Positions 1 to 8,496 of a DNA stretch of 64,000 nt are shown here, one piece after another. The position numbers and the translations under genes were made by a program. Numbering within the stretch: position 1 is the first letter of the stretch; every line of letters starts with the position of its first letter. The stretch comes from Phormidium tenue FACHB-1052 (GTDB lineage: Bacteria > Cyanobacteriota > Cyanobacteriia > Phormidesmidales > Phormidesmidaceae). Below the pieces are notes generated by a model, which saw nothing but the letters and a program-made list of their open reading frames with translations, did not search any database and was not told the DNA's origin. The DNA is taken from contig NZ_JACJQN010000017.1 of the NCBI RefSeq assembly GCF_014696675.1, forward strand, positions 1 through 64,000. Direction: 5' to 3'.

Positions 1-2
1 TG

Positions 3-59
3 CTGTCGATGCAAGCCGAGATTAAAGCCTTGACCAACTATCACTGGTGGCCCGCTTGA
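3..59 (+). CDS. possible C-terminal tail of an upstream gene
   Basis: An open frame enters from the left edge and ends at TGA (57-59), giving about 18 residues that finish NYHWWPA. The fragment is too short to recognise and may be chance. It would be the 3' end of a gene lying outside the window. Confidence 0.2.
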   Translation: MSMQAEIKALTNYHWWPA

Positions 60-68
60 CTAGCCTAA

Positions 69-305
69 TTATTTCGGGGGTATGCTATTCGGATTTGGTA
101 TAAGTCGCTGCCCCAAGAGGCTAAGCAGATCTTTATGGCAGCTTTTAATGCTGCTTCGAGTGATGGTTTTAGCGAAGATGGTGCCCGCGACGTGGCTTGG
201 AGTTCGGTGAAAAACACCTTTGCTCAAGATAACAACGGTGCGTGGTATTTCAGAGCTGAAGACCGCGACTCTAGAAGCCAAACAGGTACAATGCCCGGCA
301 ACTAA
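69..305 (+). pseudogene. ChaB-like small protein without a usable start codon
   Basis: The frame between TAA (66-68) and TAA (303-305) reads SLPQEAKQIFMAAFNAA, then DVAWSSVKNTFAQ. This resembles the ChaB fold, in which a Leu-Pro-x-x-Ala segment precedes a helix and a later AW-x-AVK segment. The similarity starts near base 105 and runs to about 225, followed by a Ser/Asp-rich tail. No ATG, GTG or TTG lies in frame upstream of the conserved part; the only nearby ATG (82-84) is in another frame. The gene is therefore a remnant, a frameshifted copy, or uses an unusual start such as CTG at 108. ChaB proteins are poorly understood and often stress-linked in cyanobacteria. Confidence 0.45.
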
Positions 306-647
306 GCTGGTTTAAGGTTAGCGCTATGCACTAATTGTGGCGTAGATACCTTTTAAATCGGCGTTTGGCTGGAGCTATTAAACATAAAGTGGGCACTGCT
401 GTGAATAAGATTAAATTCGTAGCAGTGCCCACTTATCTTGAGAAAAAGAACGAAAATAAAAAGAGCTTCATAGCTATGAATCTGGCGTTTTAGACTGTCC
501 TGATTTGGATTTTTCCTGGTTAAATTATCAAATATATCTTCGACATTCCTGAGCTGAAAAAGAGCTAACATATTAAAGATGATCGCCGTTAGTGCTGTAG
601 GCTTTGGCGAGCCGGACAAAATTTATACAATCTATGGTTTATCGATT
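306..647. other. gene-poor interval holding one strong stem-loop
   Basis: About 340 bases between the ChaB remnant and xdhC. It is AT-richer than its surroundings. A minus-strand open frame here (353-619) has no recognisable domain and spans the inverted repeat at 387-434, so it is not accepted as a gene. Confidence 0.4.
387..434. repeat. perfect 14-bp inverted repeat (stem-loop)
   Basis: The arms AAGTGGGCACTGCT (387-400) and AGCAGTGCCCACTT (421-434) are perfect reverse complements around a 20-base AT-rich loop. There is no T-run directly after either arm, so it is not a classical intrinsic terminator. It could be a 3' stabilising hairpin for the ChaB remnant or for the xdh transcript, or the ends of a small mobile repeat. 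Confidence 0.7.
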
Positions 648-1631
648 TCAGTTGTTAAGCAGGCTTTCGCGTAGTCGTTCGGAGAGCGATCGCCCCGTCC
701 CTCCCCGCTGCACCAAAATCAGCTCAGCGCCGATGCTGACCGCAATTTCTTCGGGGGTGAGTGCTCCAATATCTAATCCAATGGGGCCATAGATATGGGC
801 TAATTTTTCTTTAGCAATGCCGGTCTGTGCGATCGCCCCATAGACCTGGCGCACCCGCTTTTCGCTGCCGATCATGCCGATATAGCGGCAGGGAATAGAA
901 CGCTGAAGCAACTGTTGAAGGGCGTCGAGATCGTAGGTGTAACCGCGTGTGACCAGGGCAGCGTAGAGGTTTTGGTGGGCGGCGAGGGTGGCGATCGCAG
1001 CCCCAATTTCTCCTATCAAAACCTGGTTGGCTTGGGGATAGTGTTTAGCGTTGGCCCAATCGGGGCGATCGTCTTGCACCACAATTTGAAAACCGATTAG
1101 AGCAGCGACTTTAGCGAGTTGAATGCCCACGTGACCGGCCCCGACGATCAGCAGCGTGGGCGGCGGTTCGAGGGTTTCGACAAAGGCGATCGCCGCATCT
1201 ATGGAAACACGCTTGTCTTCTAGGTAGGGATTGTGAACCCCGTCTAAGGGTGTTACCAGCGTTGCCGACTGCCCCTGATGGAGCCGGTGCAAAATCCTTT
1301 GCACTAAGGATTTTGCCGCTTCTCCCTGCCATCGTTCGAGCCACACCCGCATGTGGCCCCCACAGATTCCTTGAGTCTGTCGTTGGGGAGCGCCAGAAAG
1401 GTCAATGTCCACAAACTGCTTTTCGCCAGTTTGCAGCACCTCCTTGGCTTGACGAATCACTTTGGCTTCTCCGGCACCGCCACCAATGGTGTTAAAGGCC
1501 TGACCAGTAGCATCAACGACTAACTTGGCTCCCACTTCGCGGGGAACGGAACCCTTGACGCTGGTAACGGTGGCAAGAACCGCCGGGCCATAGGCAAGAG
1601 CCTGCGCCAGTTGTTGAAAGCAGTTGGGCAT
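648..1631 (-). CDS. xdhC: XdhC/CoxI-family molybdenum hydroxylase maturation factor
   Basis: 327 residues. The N-terminal XdhC/CoxI domain contains SVKGSVPREVGAKL and the GICGGHMRVWLE segment. The C-terminal Rossmann domain carries LLIVGAGHVGIQLAKVA. In known systems XdhC binds molybdenum cofactor, helps its sulfuration and inserts it into the large subunit of xanthine dehydrogenase-type enzymes. It is the last gene of the leftward xdhA-xdhB cluster, 25 bp after the HEPN gene. The family and context agree well. Its separation from xdhB by two foreign-looking genes is unusual. Confidence 0.88.
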   Translation of the reverse strand: MPNCFQQLAQALAYGPAVLATVTSVKGSVPREVGAKLVVDATGQAFNTIGGGAGEAKVIRQAKEVLQTGEKQFVDIDLSGAPQRQTQGICGGHMRVWLERWQGEAAKSLVQRILHRLHQGQSATLVTPLDGVHNPYLEDKRVSIDAAIAFVETLEPPPTLLIVGAGHVGIQLAKVAALIGFQIVVQDDRPDWANAKHYPQANQVLIGEIGAAIATLAAHQNLYAALVTRGYTYDLDALQQLLQRSIPCRYIGMIGSEKRVRQVYGAIAQTGIAKEKLAHIYGPIGLDIGALTPEEIAVSIGAELILVQRGGTGRSLSERLRESLLNN

Positions 1632-1656
1632 GAAGTTAAAGCTTGTAAATTGGAAG

Positions 1657-2232
1657 TCACCTTAGTTTTTTGAGCTTTTCATCGATTAGTTTTATTTCGC
1701 TTAATATCTGTTGAACAGTAGCTTTTAGCGTTGATGGATCTAGAGGTTGTTGAACTCTCGCCGCAGTATGAGCTATTTCTCCTCTGCTTGTCGCAAAAGA
1801 TGTAATAGTATTCAGCCAGGTAGTATCGATTTCTGAGTACTCAAAGCCGACCGGCAATAGCATTGCTAGCACATTAGCCTCCTTTATTCCGTGGTTTTGA
1901 CGTAGCCCATGAATAAATGATGAGAGGGCTTTATTAACCCTTGTTTCTATATCAGGCTCTGAAATCTTATTTTCATGGAAAGACACTAGAGAAAGAAGTA
2001 CATTGCTTTTCACTCTGGTGTTTTTCCACTTTCGAAATGCTTCTTTCGCCTTCTTTTCAGATATTTCTTCAAAATAAGATTCAATTTCTGCATGTACTAA
2101 GAGAAGATATGCTCTGATATCGTCTTGTTCTTTTGCTGTGTAATTACCAGAAGGCCTTACGGAAGGAAGATATAATGTTTCGATCACTCTAATGCGATTC
2201 TCAAGTTGAATATATCTCTGCGAATTGGCCAT
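1657..2232 (-). CDS. HEPN-domain nuclease, MAE_28990/MAE_18760-like
   Basis: 191 residues, all-helical in appearance and rich in Glu, Lys and Ile. It carries RGEIAH at 150-155, matching the R-x4-6-H active motif of HEPN ribonucleases, on a helix following LNTITSFATS. The N-terminal half (VHAEIESYFEE) is typical of the HEPN group found beside DUF262 proteins. It starts 9 bp after the DUF262 stop and is probably translated with it. HEPN proteins of this kind are usually RNases in abortive-infection or toxin-antitoxin systems; that role is inferred. Base composition is more AT-rich than the flanking xdh genes, suggesting recent acquisition. Confidence 0.75.
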   Translation of the reverse strand: MANSQRYIQLENRIRVIETLYLPSVRPSGNYTAKEQDDIRAYLLLVHAEIESYFEEISEKKAKEAFRKWKNTRVKSNVLLSLVSFHENKISEPDIETRVNKALSSFIHGLRQNHGIKEANVLAMLLPVGFEYSEIDTTWLNTITSFATSRGEIAHTAARVQQPLDPSTLKATVQQILSEIKLIDEKLKKLR

Positions 2233-2241
2233 CGTGACTCT

Positions 2242-3441
2242 CTAGTCAATCTTGGGAATTATGACGTCATAATTTGTTACTTCTCGGAGCGCTTGCCCCC
2301 AAGTAGCGTAACGCTTATTGGTCGGTTGTAAGTTCTTAGTTGATGTCTCAAAAGAGTTCAAAAATTCAACATCATCTTTACAGAGATCTCTAAATTTTGA
2401 CTCGATCTTAGTATAGTCTTCTACCGCAGATCTAACAGCGTGATCAGAGAAGTAGTAGACCATGATATCGAAAACTGCACGATTGAATCGACCTTGATAT
2501 TTACCATCCTTCCATTTCCTGAAAGCATTTTTATCCCAGATGGCATATGTAAAGTCGATTGCACTATTTAAATCCTGCGCATGATTCTCAATTTCATTCT
2601 CTCTTTTTTTCCAAGACTTGTTGAGTTTCTTAACCGTCGTATCAAAGAAATTTTTCAGGTTCCCAGTATACTCTTCAGCATAGTATTTAAAGGCAAAATA
2701 TCTGATCACTAATTCGACATCTCTCATCCTATAATCAGGTTTCTTGATATTGAGAATTTTCTGTATTTGATTGCTTTGAATCGAAAATTCATCAGCAAAG
2801 TCAATAAATTTTCCAGGATGAAGTGCTTGCCTTAGCTCCTGGGGGGCAAGAGGTAAGCTACCTGTGTTTAATCTTAAAAAAACGTTATACAAAAATTCTT
2901 CATTTGGCCAGTTTCTAATTACAATTGTCCTGATCGTCTGATTTTCAATGGCAGTAGCGTAATCTTCAAGAACAGGATTTCCCTCAAGGTCAATGAATGA
3001 GAGCTGGTTGAGTATGGATAGTGAATTAAGGCCTGTTAGCTTCAGCCTGGGAAACTCTTCATCATGCAGCTTAGAAAAAAATTGCCGAATGCTAATAAGT
3101 CTCTGTTTCCCATCAATAACAATATACGTTCCTTTTTTGTCCTTTCTTTCTGCAAGGATAATTTGAGGAATGGGAAGTCCTAGGATAAGCGATTCAATGA
3201 AACGGCTCTTGCGAGGAGGTGTCCATGCTTCTCGTCTTTGAAACTTAGGATCAAGATCTATATTCCCTTTGTTTAACTGATTGACAATTGTGTCTGTTGT
3301 CCAATCTGTCCCCCAGATTACAGCTTGCTGAAAATCAGCCAAGTTGACAATCACATCGTCTTCATTTTCTTGCCCTACACTTTCTATTTCATCAAACATA
3401 GTCATTTGAGCCATTAGTTTATTATTGTCAGCTAAAACCAT
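2242..3441 (-). CDS. DUF262 (ParB/Srx-like) protein
   Basis: 399 residues if it starts at ATG 3441, three bases after the xdhB stop; in-frame ATGs at codons 10 and 13 are alternatives. Hallmarks of DUF262 are present: FQRREAW at 67-73, RFIESLILGLPIP at 80-92 and the nucleotide-binding DGKQR motif at 110-114, followed by a long helical region. DUF262 proteins such as the GmrS part of GmrSD couple NTP or DNA sensing to restriction. There is no DUF1524 nuclease half here; the downstream HEPN protein probably supplies the effector. The gene is AT-rich and lies inside the xdh operon. A longer upstream extension of the frame only overlaps xdhB and is not used. Confidence 0.82.
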   Translation of the reverse strand: MVLADNNKLMAQMTMFDEIESVGQENEDDVIVNLADFQQAVIWGTDWTTDTIVNQLNKGNIDLDPKFQRREAWTPPRKSRFIESLILGLPIPQIILAERKDKKGTYIVIDGKQRLISIRQFFSKLHDEEFPRLKLTGLNSLSILNQLSFIDLEGNPVLEDYATAIENQTIRTIVIRNWPNEEFLYNVFLRLNTGSLPLAPQELRQALHPGKFIDFADEFSIQSNQIQKILNIKKPDYRMRDVELVIRYFAFKYYAEEYTGNLKNFFDTTVKKLNKSWKKRENEIENHAQDLNSAIDFTYAIWDKNAFRKWKDGKYQGRFNRAVFDIMVYYFSDHAVRSAVEDYTKIESKFRDLCKDDVEFLNSFETSTKNLQPTNKRYATWGQALREVTNYDVIIPKID

Positions 3442-3443
3442 AC

Positions 3444-5768
3444 TTATAATTCTACCAATTGCCCCTGCCCCACCGTCGCCTTCACCGCCTCGATCGCCCA
3501 CAACGTTGCCTCTGGGGTTGCCGGTAGCGCCAGAGGCACATAGTTGGCATTGCCGAAGGCGGCCACCGCCGCGCGAATCGCTTCCCGCACGGCGATCGCC
3601 AGCATAAACGGTGGTTCGCCCACGGCTTTGCTGCCGTAGATCACGCCATCCTGGGCGGCGCGCTCCAGCAGGTGTACGGTAAACTGCTCGGGCACTTCGC
3701 TGATGGTAGGAATTTTGTAAGTGCTGGGGGCAAAGGTGCGCAGGCGGCCTTCCGCGTCCCACACCAGCTCTTCCATGGTCAGCCAGCCCATGCCTTGCAC
3801 AAACGCCCCTTCGATCTGGCCCTTATCTACTAAAGGATTGAGGGATTCGCCCACGTCATGAACAATGTCAACCTGGCGCAGTTTGAAGGTGCCGGTGAAA
3901 CCATCGACCTCGACTTCACAGACCGCTGCGCCGTAGGCGAAGTAGTAGAAAGGACGACCTTTACCGAGCTTTGCATCCCAAAAAATGTTGGGGGTGCGGT
4001 AGAAGCCGGTGGCGGAGAGGCTGATCCGTTCGCTGTAGGCCTGCTGCACCACCTCGTCGAAGGCAATGCGGGCGCTAGGGTAGGTGCGGCAATAGATCCA
4101 GTCGTCTTCGAAGACCATGTCTTCGGGGGCGTCGAGATTCAGCATGTGCACGGCGACGGCGGCGAGGCGATCGCGCAAAATCTCACAGGCATTCTTGACC
4201 GCCTGACCATTTAGGTCTGAGCCACTGGAGGCGGCGGTGGCTGAGGTGTTGGGCACTTTGTCGGTGCTGGTGGGCATCATGCGTAGGCGATCGCTCGTCA
4301 CCCCCAGGGCTTTGGCCGCTACCTGAATCATTTTGGTGTGCAGCCCCTGACCCATTTCGGTGCCGCCGTGGTTGAGCTGAATGCTGCCGTCGGTGTAGAT
4401 CAGCACCAGCGCCCCGGCCTGGTTGTAGGTGACTTTGTTGAAGGAAATGCCGAATTTGACTGGGGTGATGGCCAGACCACGCTTACTGTAGAGGCTGGTT
4501 TCGTTAAAGGCAGCAATTTCGGTCTGGCGCACGTCGTAGTTGGCATTCACCTTGGCCTCTTGCCAAACGCGGGCGATGCGGTTGTCAACGATGTCTTGGT
4601 CGTAGTGGGTGCGGTTGGTGTCGCCCTCGCCGTGGTAAAAGTTGCGATCGCGCACCACGTCGGGGGGCAGGTTGAGGGTGCGGGCAATTCTGTCCACGAC
4701 CTCCTCAATCACGATCATGCCCTGGGGGCCACCAAAGCCGCGATAGGCAGTGTTCGACACGCGGTGGGTCTTGGCGATGTGCCCTTCGACCACCAGGTTG
4801 GGCACGTAGTAAGCGTTATCCACATGCAGCATGGCCCGGCCCAGCACCGGGGGCGACAGATCAAGGCTCCAGCCGCCGTCGGCGGTGAGCACCACCTTCA
4901 TCGCCGTCAGGGTACCGTCGCTGGTGAAACCGACTTCATACTCACCCAAAAAGCCGTGGCGCTTGCCGGTGATCAGCATGTCGTGGTGGCGGCGCAGTCG
5001 GCAGCGGGCGGGGCGACCTGTCTTGTAGGTAGCCAGGGCTGCGGCTGCAGCAAAGGGGTTCGACTGGGATTCTTTGCCGCCAAAGCCACCGCCCATGCGC
5101 AGGCAGGTGCAAACCACCCGGTTTTTGGGCAGGCCGAGAATGCGGGCGACGATCTCCTGGGTTTCGGTGGGGTGCTGGGTGGAGGTGTAGAGCTGGAGGT
5201 TGCCTTCGCCATCGGGAATGGCCCAACTGACCTGGGTTTCGAGATAAAAATGGTCTTGGCCGCCGATTTCAATTTCGCCCTTAAAGGTATGCTCAGCCTC
5301 GGCGATCGCCGCATCGGGGTCACCCCGGCGAATGACTTGGGGAGCGTCTTGGTAACTGTGGGCTGCGATCGCCTCCTTCACCGTCTTGATCGCGGGCAAT
5401 GGCTCGTACTCCACCACAATCTTGGCTGCCCCTTCTCTAGCGGCGGCTTCGTCTTCACCTACGGCCCAGGCGACGACCTGGCCGTAGTAGCTGATTTCAT
5501 CCGTTGGCAACAGCACTTCGTCGGGGACGATGACGCCAGTGTTGTTTTCCCCTGGCACATCGGCAGCGGTGAGCACGGTAACGCAGCCCGCTACCGCCAT
5601 GGCTGGGGCCACATCTAGCTTGGTGATTCGCGCCCGCGCGTGGGGTGAGAGCACCGGATACAGCGACAGCATCCCCGCTGGTTGGCGCTGGTCGTCGGTG
5701 TAGACGGCTGTGCCGCTGACGTGAGCCACGGCGCTTTCGTGACTTTTGGGCTTGCCGACTGGGCTCAT
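3444..5768 (-). CDS. xdhB: xanthine dehydrogenase-type molybdopterin-binding subunit
   Basis: 774 residues, the length of a separate Mo-binding large subunit. The molybdopterin loop GGGFGGKE lies at 226-233. An RGFGGPQGM segment carries the conserved active-site Arg. KAVGEPPFMLA near the C terminus supplies the catalytic Glu at about residue 718. The enzyme would hydroxylate purines or related heterocycles using water, passing electrons to the FeS/FAD subunit encoded just upstream. The substrate (xanthine or hypoxanthine) is inferred from family. It starts 120 bp after the xdhA stop; that gap contains a palindromic repeat. A long plus-strand frame opposite this gene is a GC-driven shadow. Confidence 0.9.
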   Translation of the reverse strand: MSPVGKPKSHESAVAHVSGTAVYTDDQRQPAGMLSLYPVLSPHARARITKLDVAPAMAVAGCVTVLTAADVPGENNTGVIVPDEVLLPTDEISYYGQVVAWAVGEDEAAAREGAAKIVVEYEPLPAIKTVKEAIAAHSYQDAPQVIRRGDPDAAIAEAEHTFKGEIEIGGQDHFYLETQVSWAIPDGEGNLQLYTSTQHPTETQEIVARILGLPKNRVVCTCLRMGGGFGGKESQSNPFAAAAALATYKTGRPARCRLRRHHDMLITGKRHGFLGEYEVGFTSDGTLTAMKVVLTADGGWSLDLSPPVLGRAMLHVDNAYYVPNLVVEGHIAKTHRVSNTAYRGFGGPQGMIVIEEVVDRIARTLNLPPDVVRDRNFYHGEGDTNRTHYDQDIVDNRIARVWQEAKVNANYDVRQTEIAAFNETSLYSKRGLAITPVKFGISFNKVTYNQAGALVLIYTDGSIQLNHGGTEMGQGLHTKMIQVAAKALGVTSDRLRMMPTSTDKVPNTSATAASSGSDLNGQAVKNACEILRDRLAAVAVHMLNLDAPEDMVFEDDWIYCRTYPSARIAFDEVVQQAYSERISLSATGFYRTPNIFWDAKLGKGRPFYYFAYGAAVCEVEVDGFTGTFKLRQVDIVHDVGESLNPLVDKGQIEGAFVQGMGWLTMEELVWDAEGRLRTFAPSTYKIPTISEVPEQFTVHLLERAAQDGVIYGSKAVGEPPFMLAIAVREAIRAAVAAFGNANYVPLALPATPEATLWAIEAVKATVGQGQLVEL

Positions 5769-5847
5769 GGTGATACCTCGCTGGAAACTTTGGATTTTAG
5801 ATGGGGGATTTTGGCTGTCTCCGTCTGCAAAAAACTGTCAACCGCAG

Positions 5848-5871
5848 GGTGCATCCGCAAAGCGATGCACC
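5848..5871. repeat. GGTGCATC palindromic repeat inside the xdh operon
   Basis: GGTGCATC (5848-5855) and GATGCACC (5864-5871) form a perfect 8-bp stem over an 8-base loop. A sister copy lies at 8421-8444. This one falls between the xdhA stop and the xdhB start, so it would form a hairpin in the polycistronic mRNA and could affect mRNA processing or relative subunit levels. Confidence 0.7.
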
Positions 5872-5888
5872 ACAGCAGATGCTCAGGC

Positions 5889-7349
5889 TTAAGAAAATTC
5901 CACAAAAAACTTTTCAAACAGATTCACCACCAAGCGCTTGCGGTACTCAGCGCTGCCGCGTAGGTCGGTGAGCGGGGTAAACGCCGCCTGAAGAATGGGT
6001 TTTACCGCCTGAATGGTGTCATCGTTCCAGGGCTTGCCGACTAGGAAGGATTCGGCGGCGATCGCCCTGGCCGGAGTCGCCGCCACCCCGCCATAGCCCA
6101 ACCGCGCATGGAGAATCTGATTGCCGCTATCCACATCCACCACAAAAGCCGCCGCCACAATGCTGATGTCATCGGTGCCGCGCTTGCCAATTTTGTAGGA
6201 CTGGCTCAGTCGGCGCTCTGTCCCAAGAGTAAGGGCTTTGGGAATTTGCACTGAAACAATGACCTCTCCCGGCTGCAATTCGGTTTGGCGGTAGCCGGTA
6301 AAGAAGTTGGCTAAAGGCAGCCTTCTTTCGCCCCCAGGGCCAGCTAGCTTCAAAACCGCATCCAGCGATAGGAGTACTGGAGGCAGGTCGCCAATCGGGG
6401 AAGCGGTGCCGATGTTGCCGCCCAGGGTGGCCCGGTTGCGCACCTGTCGGGCCGCAAACCAGTGGATCATTTCATCCAGGCTGGGGAAGATGCTGTGTAG
6501 GTTGGCCTCAATGTGGCTAAGGGGCACCGCCGCACCAATTTCGACATAGTCTTCGGTTTGGTGGATCTGCTTCAGTTCGGCGATCGCTTCCAAAGAGATC
6601 AATGTGGGGTAGTGCTGCCGGTGCCAGCTCATTTCCAAGCCCAGGTCTGTTGCTCCAGCGACCAGGGTGGCGTCGGGATGCTGCTGCAACAAATTCAGCA
6701 CCTCTGACAGTTGAGTGGGCCGGTAAAACTGCTCGCTGGGGCCGTTGTTTTGGGTGGTGTAGGCCAGGGGCGAAAGCACGGTGGATGCTGACACCAACTG
6801 CTCCGCAAAGGTATCCTGGGGTGCCGCTGCGGCTACCAGTTGAGCGGCGCGACGAATGGGGATGTAGCCCGTGCAGCGGCAGAGGTTGCCCTCCACCGAG
6901 AGGTCGTTGGGGGTGCCATCGTAGTAGGCGGCAAACAAGCTCATGACGAAGCCGGGGGTGCAGTAGCCGCACTGAGAGCCGCCCGTTTCGACCATAGCCG
7001 CCTGCACAGGATGAAGCTGGTCGGCGGTGACGGGCTCCTTAACAAAGGCATTTTTAGGAATGTGGCCTTGGGTGATGCCGTCGGCGGTTAAGACCTGCCG
7101 CCCCGCGATCGCCCCCAGGGGAATCAGGCAGCTATTCACCGCTTGGTAATGGGGTTGGCCGTTGGCCCCCTCGCCAATCAGGGCTACAGTGCAGGCACCG
7201 CAGTCGCCGTCGCCGCAGCCTTCCTTGGTGCCCGATCGCCCGCTCAGGCGCAGATACTCCAGCAACGTCATTGCGGGCGAAACGTCTTTAACAGAGACAG
7301 GCTCTCCATTAACCGTAAAACTGAGTTGAATGTCGAGTTGTTGAGTCAC
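5889..7349 (-). CDS. xdhA: xanthine dehydrogenase small subunit (two [2Fe-2S] plus FAD)
   Basis: 486 residues. The plant-type ferredoxin cluster is at C45, C50, C53 and C74. The second [2Fe-2S] domain uses C127, C130, C157 and C159 (CGYC and NLCRC). A FAD-binding domain from about 205 contains VAGATDLGLEMS, followed by a CO-dehydrogenase flavoprotein C-terminal domain. It carries electrons from the Mo centre of XdhB to NAD+ or another acceptor. It is the first gene of the leftward operon. ATG 7349 is preceded by an AT-rich promoter-like region with an inverted repeat. Confidence 0.9.
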   Translation of the reverse strand: MTQQLDIQLSFTVNGEPVSVKDVSPAMTLLEYLRLSGRSGTKEGCGDGDCGACTVALIGEGANGQPHYQAVNSCLIPLGAIAGRQVLTADGITQGHIPKNAFVKEPVTADQLHPVQAAMVETGGSQCGYCTPGFVMSLFAAYYDGTPNDLSVEGNLCRCTGYIPIRRAAQLVAAAAPQDTFAEQLVSASTVLSPLAYTTQNNGPSEQFYRPTQLSEVLNLLQQHPDATLVAGATDLGLEMSWHRQHYPTLISLEAIAELKQIHQTEDYVEIGAAVPLSHIEANLHSIFPSLDEMIHWFAARQVRNRATLGGNIGTASPIGDLPPVLLSLDAVLKLAGPGGERRLPLANFFTGYRQTELQPGEVIVSVQIPKALTLGTERRLSQSYKIGKRGTDDISIVAAAFVVDVDSGNQILHARLGYGGVAATPARAIAAESFLVGKPWNDDTIQAVKPILQAAFTPLTDLRGSAEYRKRLVVNLFEKFFVEFS

Positions 7350-7748
7350 AGGTGCTTTAGGCAGCTAAAAACGTATATCCACGGGCCATGAGATTAGTGT
7401 TCAACTTAGCGACAATTTAGTAGACAAAATGACAAATTGACTAAATTTAATTTGAGTTTCGGACGCTGACTGAAGCCTGATTGCGTGAGCTGGGGATTGA
7501 ACCGGTGCGTCAGGTGGCGATTCGCGGAGCGATCCGTCCCGGAATCGCAGCCGACTGGTTGGCGTTGTGATTTCTGCGGGTAGAGTTGATTAAATCAAGG
7601 ACTCGCAATGCCAAAATGGCGATTAGCAAACCCGGTAAGGTGCGCTTGTCTAATTCTGCGAGTGCCTAGCCCTCTGGCCACATCCCAAATTGATGTCGTT
7701 GCCCATCGCGATCGGTCATGCTAGACAAAAGCGATTTTCTGCACAACC
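7350..7748. other. intergenic region between xdhA and the HD-domain gene
   Basis: About 400 bases. The left part (7390-7455) is AT-rich and holds the xdhA upstream inverted repeat. The rest is GC-richer and includes a short frame (near 7480-7568, LGIEPVRQVAIRG) ending in TGA that may be a gene fragment; I do not recognise it. No RNA gene was seen. Confidence 0.4.
7414..7447. promoter_or_regulatory. candidate operator upstream of xdhA
   Basis: AATTTAGT (7414-7421) and ACTAAATT (7440-7447) are perfect reverse complements, 18 bases apart, in an AT-rich stretch 65-98 bp upstream of the xdhA start. The layout fits a dimeric regulator site. No regulator gene lies next to it, so the link is only positional. 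Confidence 0.35.
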
Positions 7749-8324
7749 ATGACTTCATCTGCTTTGGCTTCCGCCCCTGCTACCACAGCTCTGCTAGAGG
7801 CCCTGCACTTTTCAGCCACCAAACATAGCGACCAGCGCCGCAAAGATAAAGCAGCCTCGCCCTACATTAACCATCCCATTCGGGTCGCGCAACTCCTAGC
7901 CAGCAAGGGCGGCGTGACCGATCTGGTGACCCTACAGGCTGCCATTCTCCACGACACGGTAGAAGACACCGACACCACCCCTGAGGAAATCGAGCGCCAC
8001 TTTGGCCCTGAGGTGCGGCGAGTGGTGGAAGAAGTCACTGACGATAAATCTTTGCCCAAGGCAGAGCGCAAACAACAGCAAGTGGAGCACTCTCCCCACC
8101 TGTCGCCCCAGGCCAAGCAGCTCAAAATTGCCGACAAAGCCGCCAATGTGCAAAACATCACCACCTCGCCCCCCGACGGCTGGTCGCTAGAGCGGAAGCG
8201 CGAATATTTGGACTGGGCCGATCGGGTGGTGGCCGGGTGCCGGGGCTGCAACCCAGTCCTAGAAGCCGTTTATGACGAGATCATGGCTCAGGGACGACAG
8301 GCGTTGGCAACGGCGGCCGCGTAG
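7749..8324 (+). CDS. small HD-domain hydrolase, MESH1/SpoT-hydrolase-like
   Basis: 191 residues consisting of one HD domain of the guanosine polyphosphate hydrolase type: KHSDQRRKD near 25-33, YINHP at 39-43, HD at 68-69 and VEDTDTT at 71-77. There is no synthetase, TGS or ACT domain. It is the size of stand-alone small alarmone hydrolases, which cleave (p)ppGpp or, for MESH1, NADPH. Metal ligands appear intact. It stands alone between divergent or convergent neighbours. The true substrate is inferred from the family. Confidence 0.8.
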   Translation: MTSSALASAPATTALLEALHFSATKHSDQRRKDKAASPYINHPIRVAQLLASKGGVTDLVTLQAAILHDTVEDTDTTPEEIERHFGPEVRRVVEEVTDDKSLPKAERKQQQVEHSPHLSPQAKQLKIADKAANVQNITTSPPDGWSLERKREYLDWADRVVAGCRGCNPVLEAVYDEIMAQGRQALATAAA

Positions 8325-8420
8325 ATCAAGCGGCCTGAGGAGTAAGGGACGGGGGCTGCTAGTGGTCTGTTAAGACTAGAAGCTGAGATCGTGGCTACTG
8401 CTAGCCTGTTCCTTGCGTGC

Positions 8421-8444
8421 GGTGCATTGCTTCGCGAATGCACC
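8421..8444. repeat. GGTGCATT palindromic repeat, second copy
   Basis: GGTGCATT (8421-8428) and AATGCACC (8437-8444) flank the loop GCTTCGCG, followed by CTAC. It matches the palindrome at 5848-5871 with compensating changes in the stem. It lies between the convergent HD-domain and aldolase genes. Confidence 0.7.
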
Positions 8445-8496
8445 CTACAAACGGCCTCACACCGACTCTCTTCACCTCCTCAAATGTGACGAAACA

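Noticed and set aside
353..619. 88-residue minus-strand frame
   Set aside because: Spans the perfect inverted repeat and has no recognisable family.
4338..5618. 426-residue plus-strand frame opposite xdhB
   Set aside because: Gly/Val/His-rich composition typical of the antisense of a GC-rich gene; xdhB on the other strand is clearly real.
7478..7500. TTCAA-containing string resembling a tRNA T-loop on the minus strand
   Set aside because: The bases either side do not pair as a T-stem and no anticodon arm is found.
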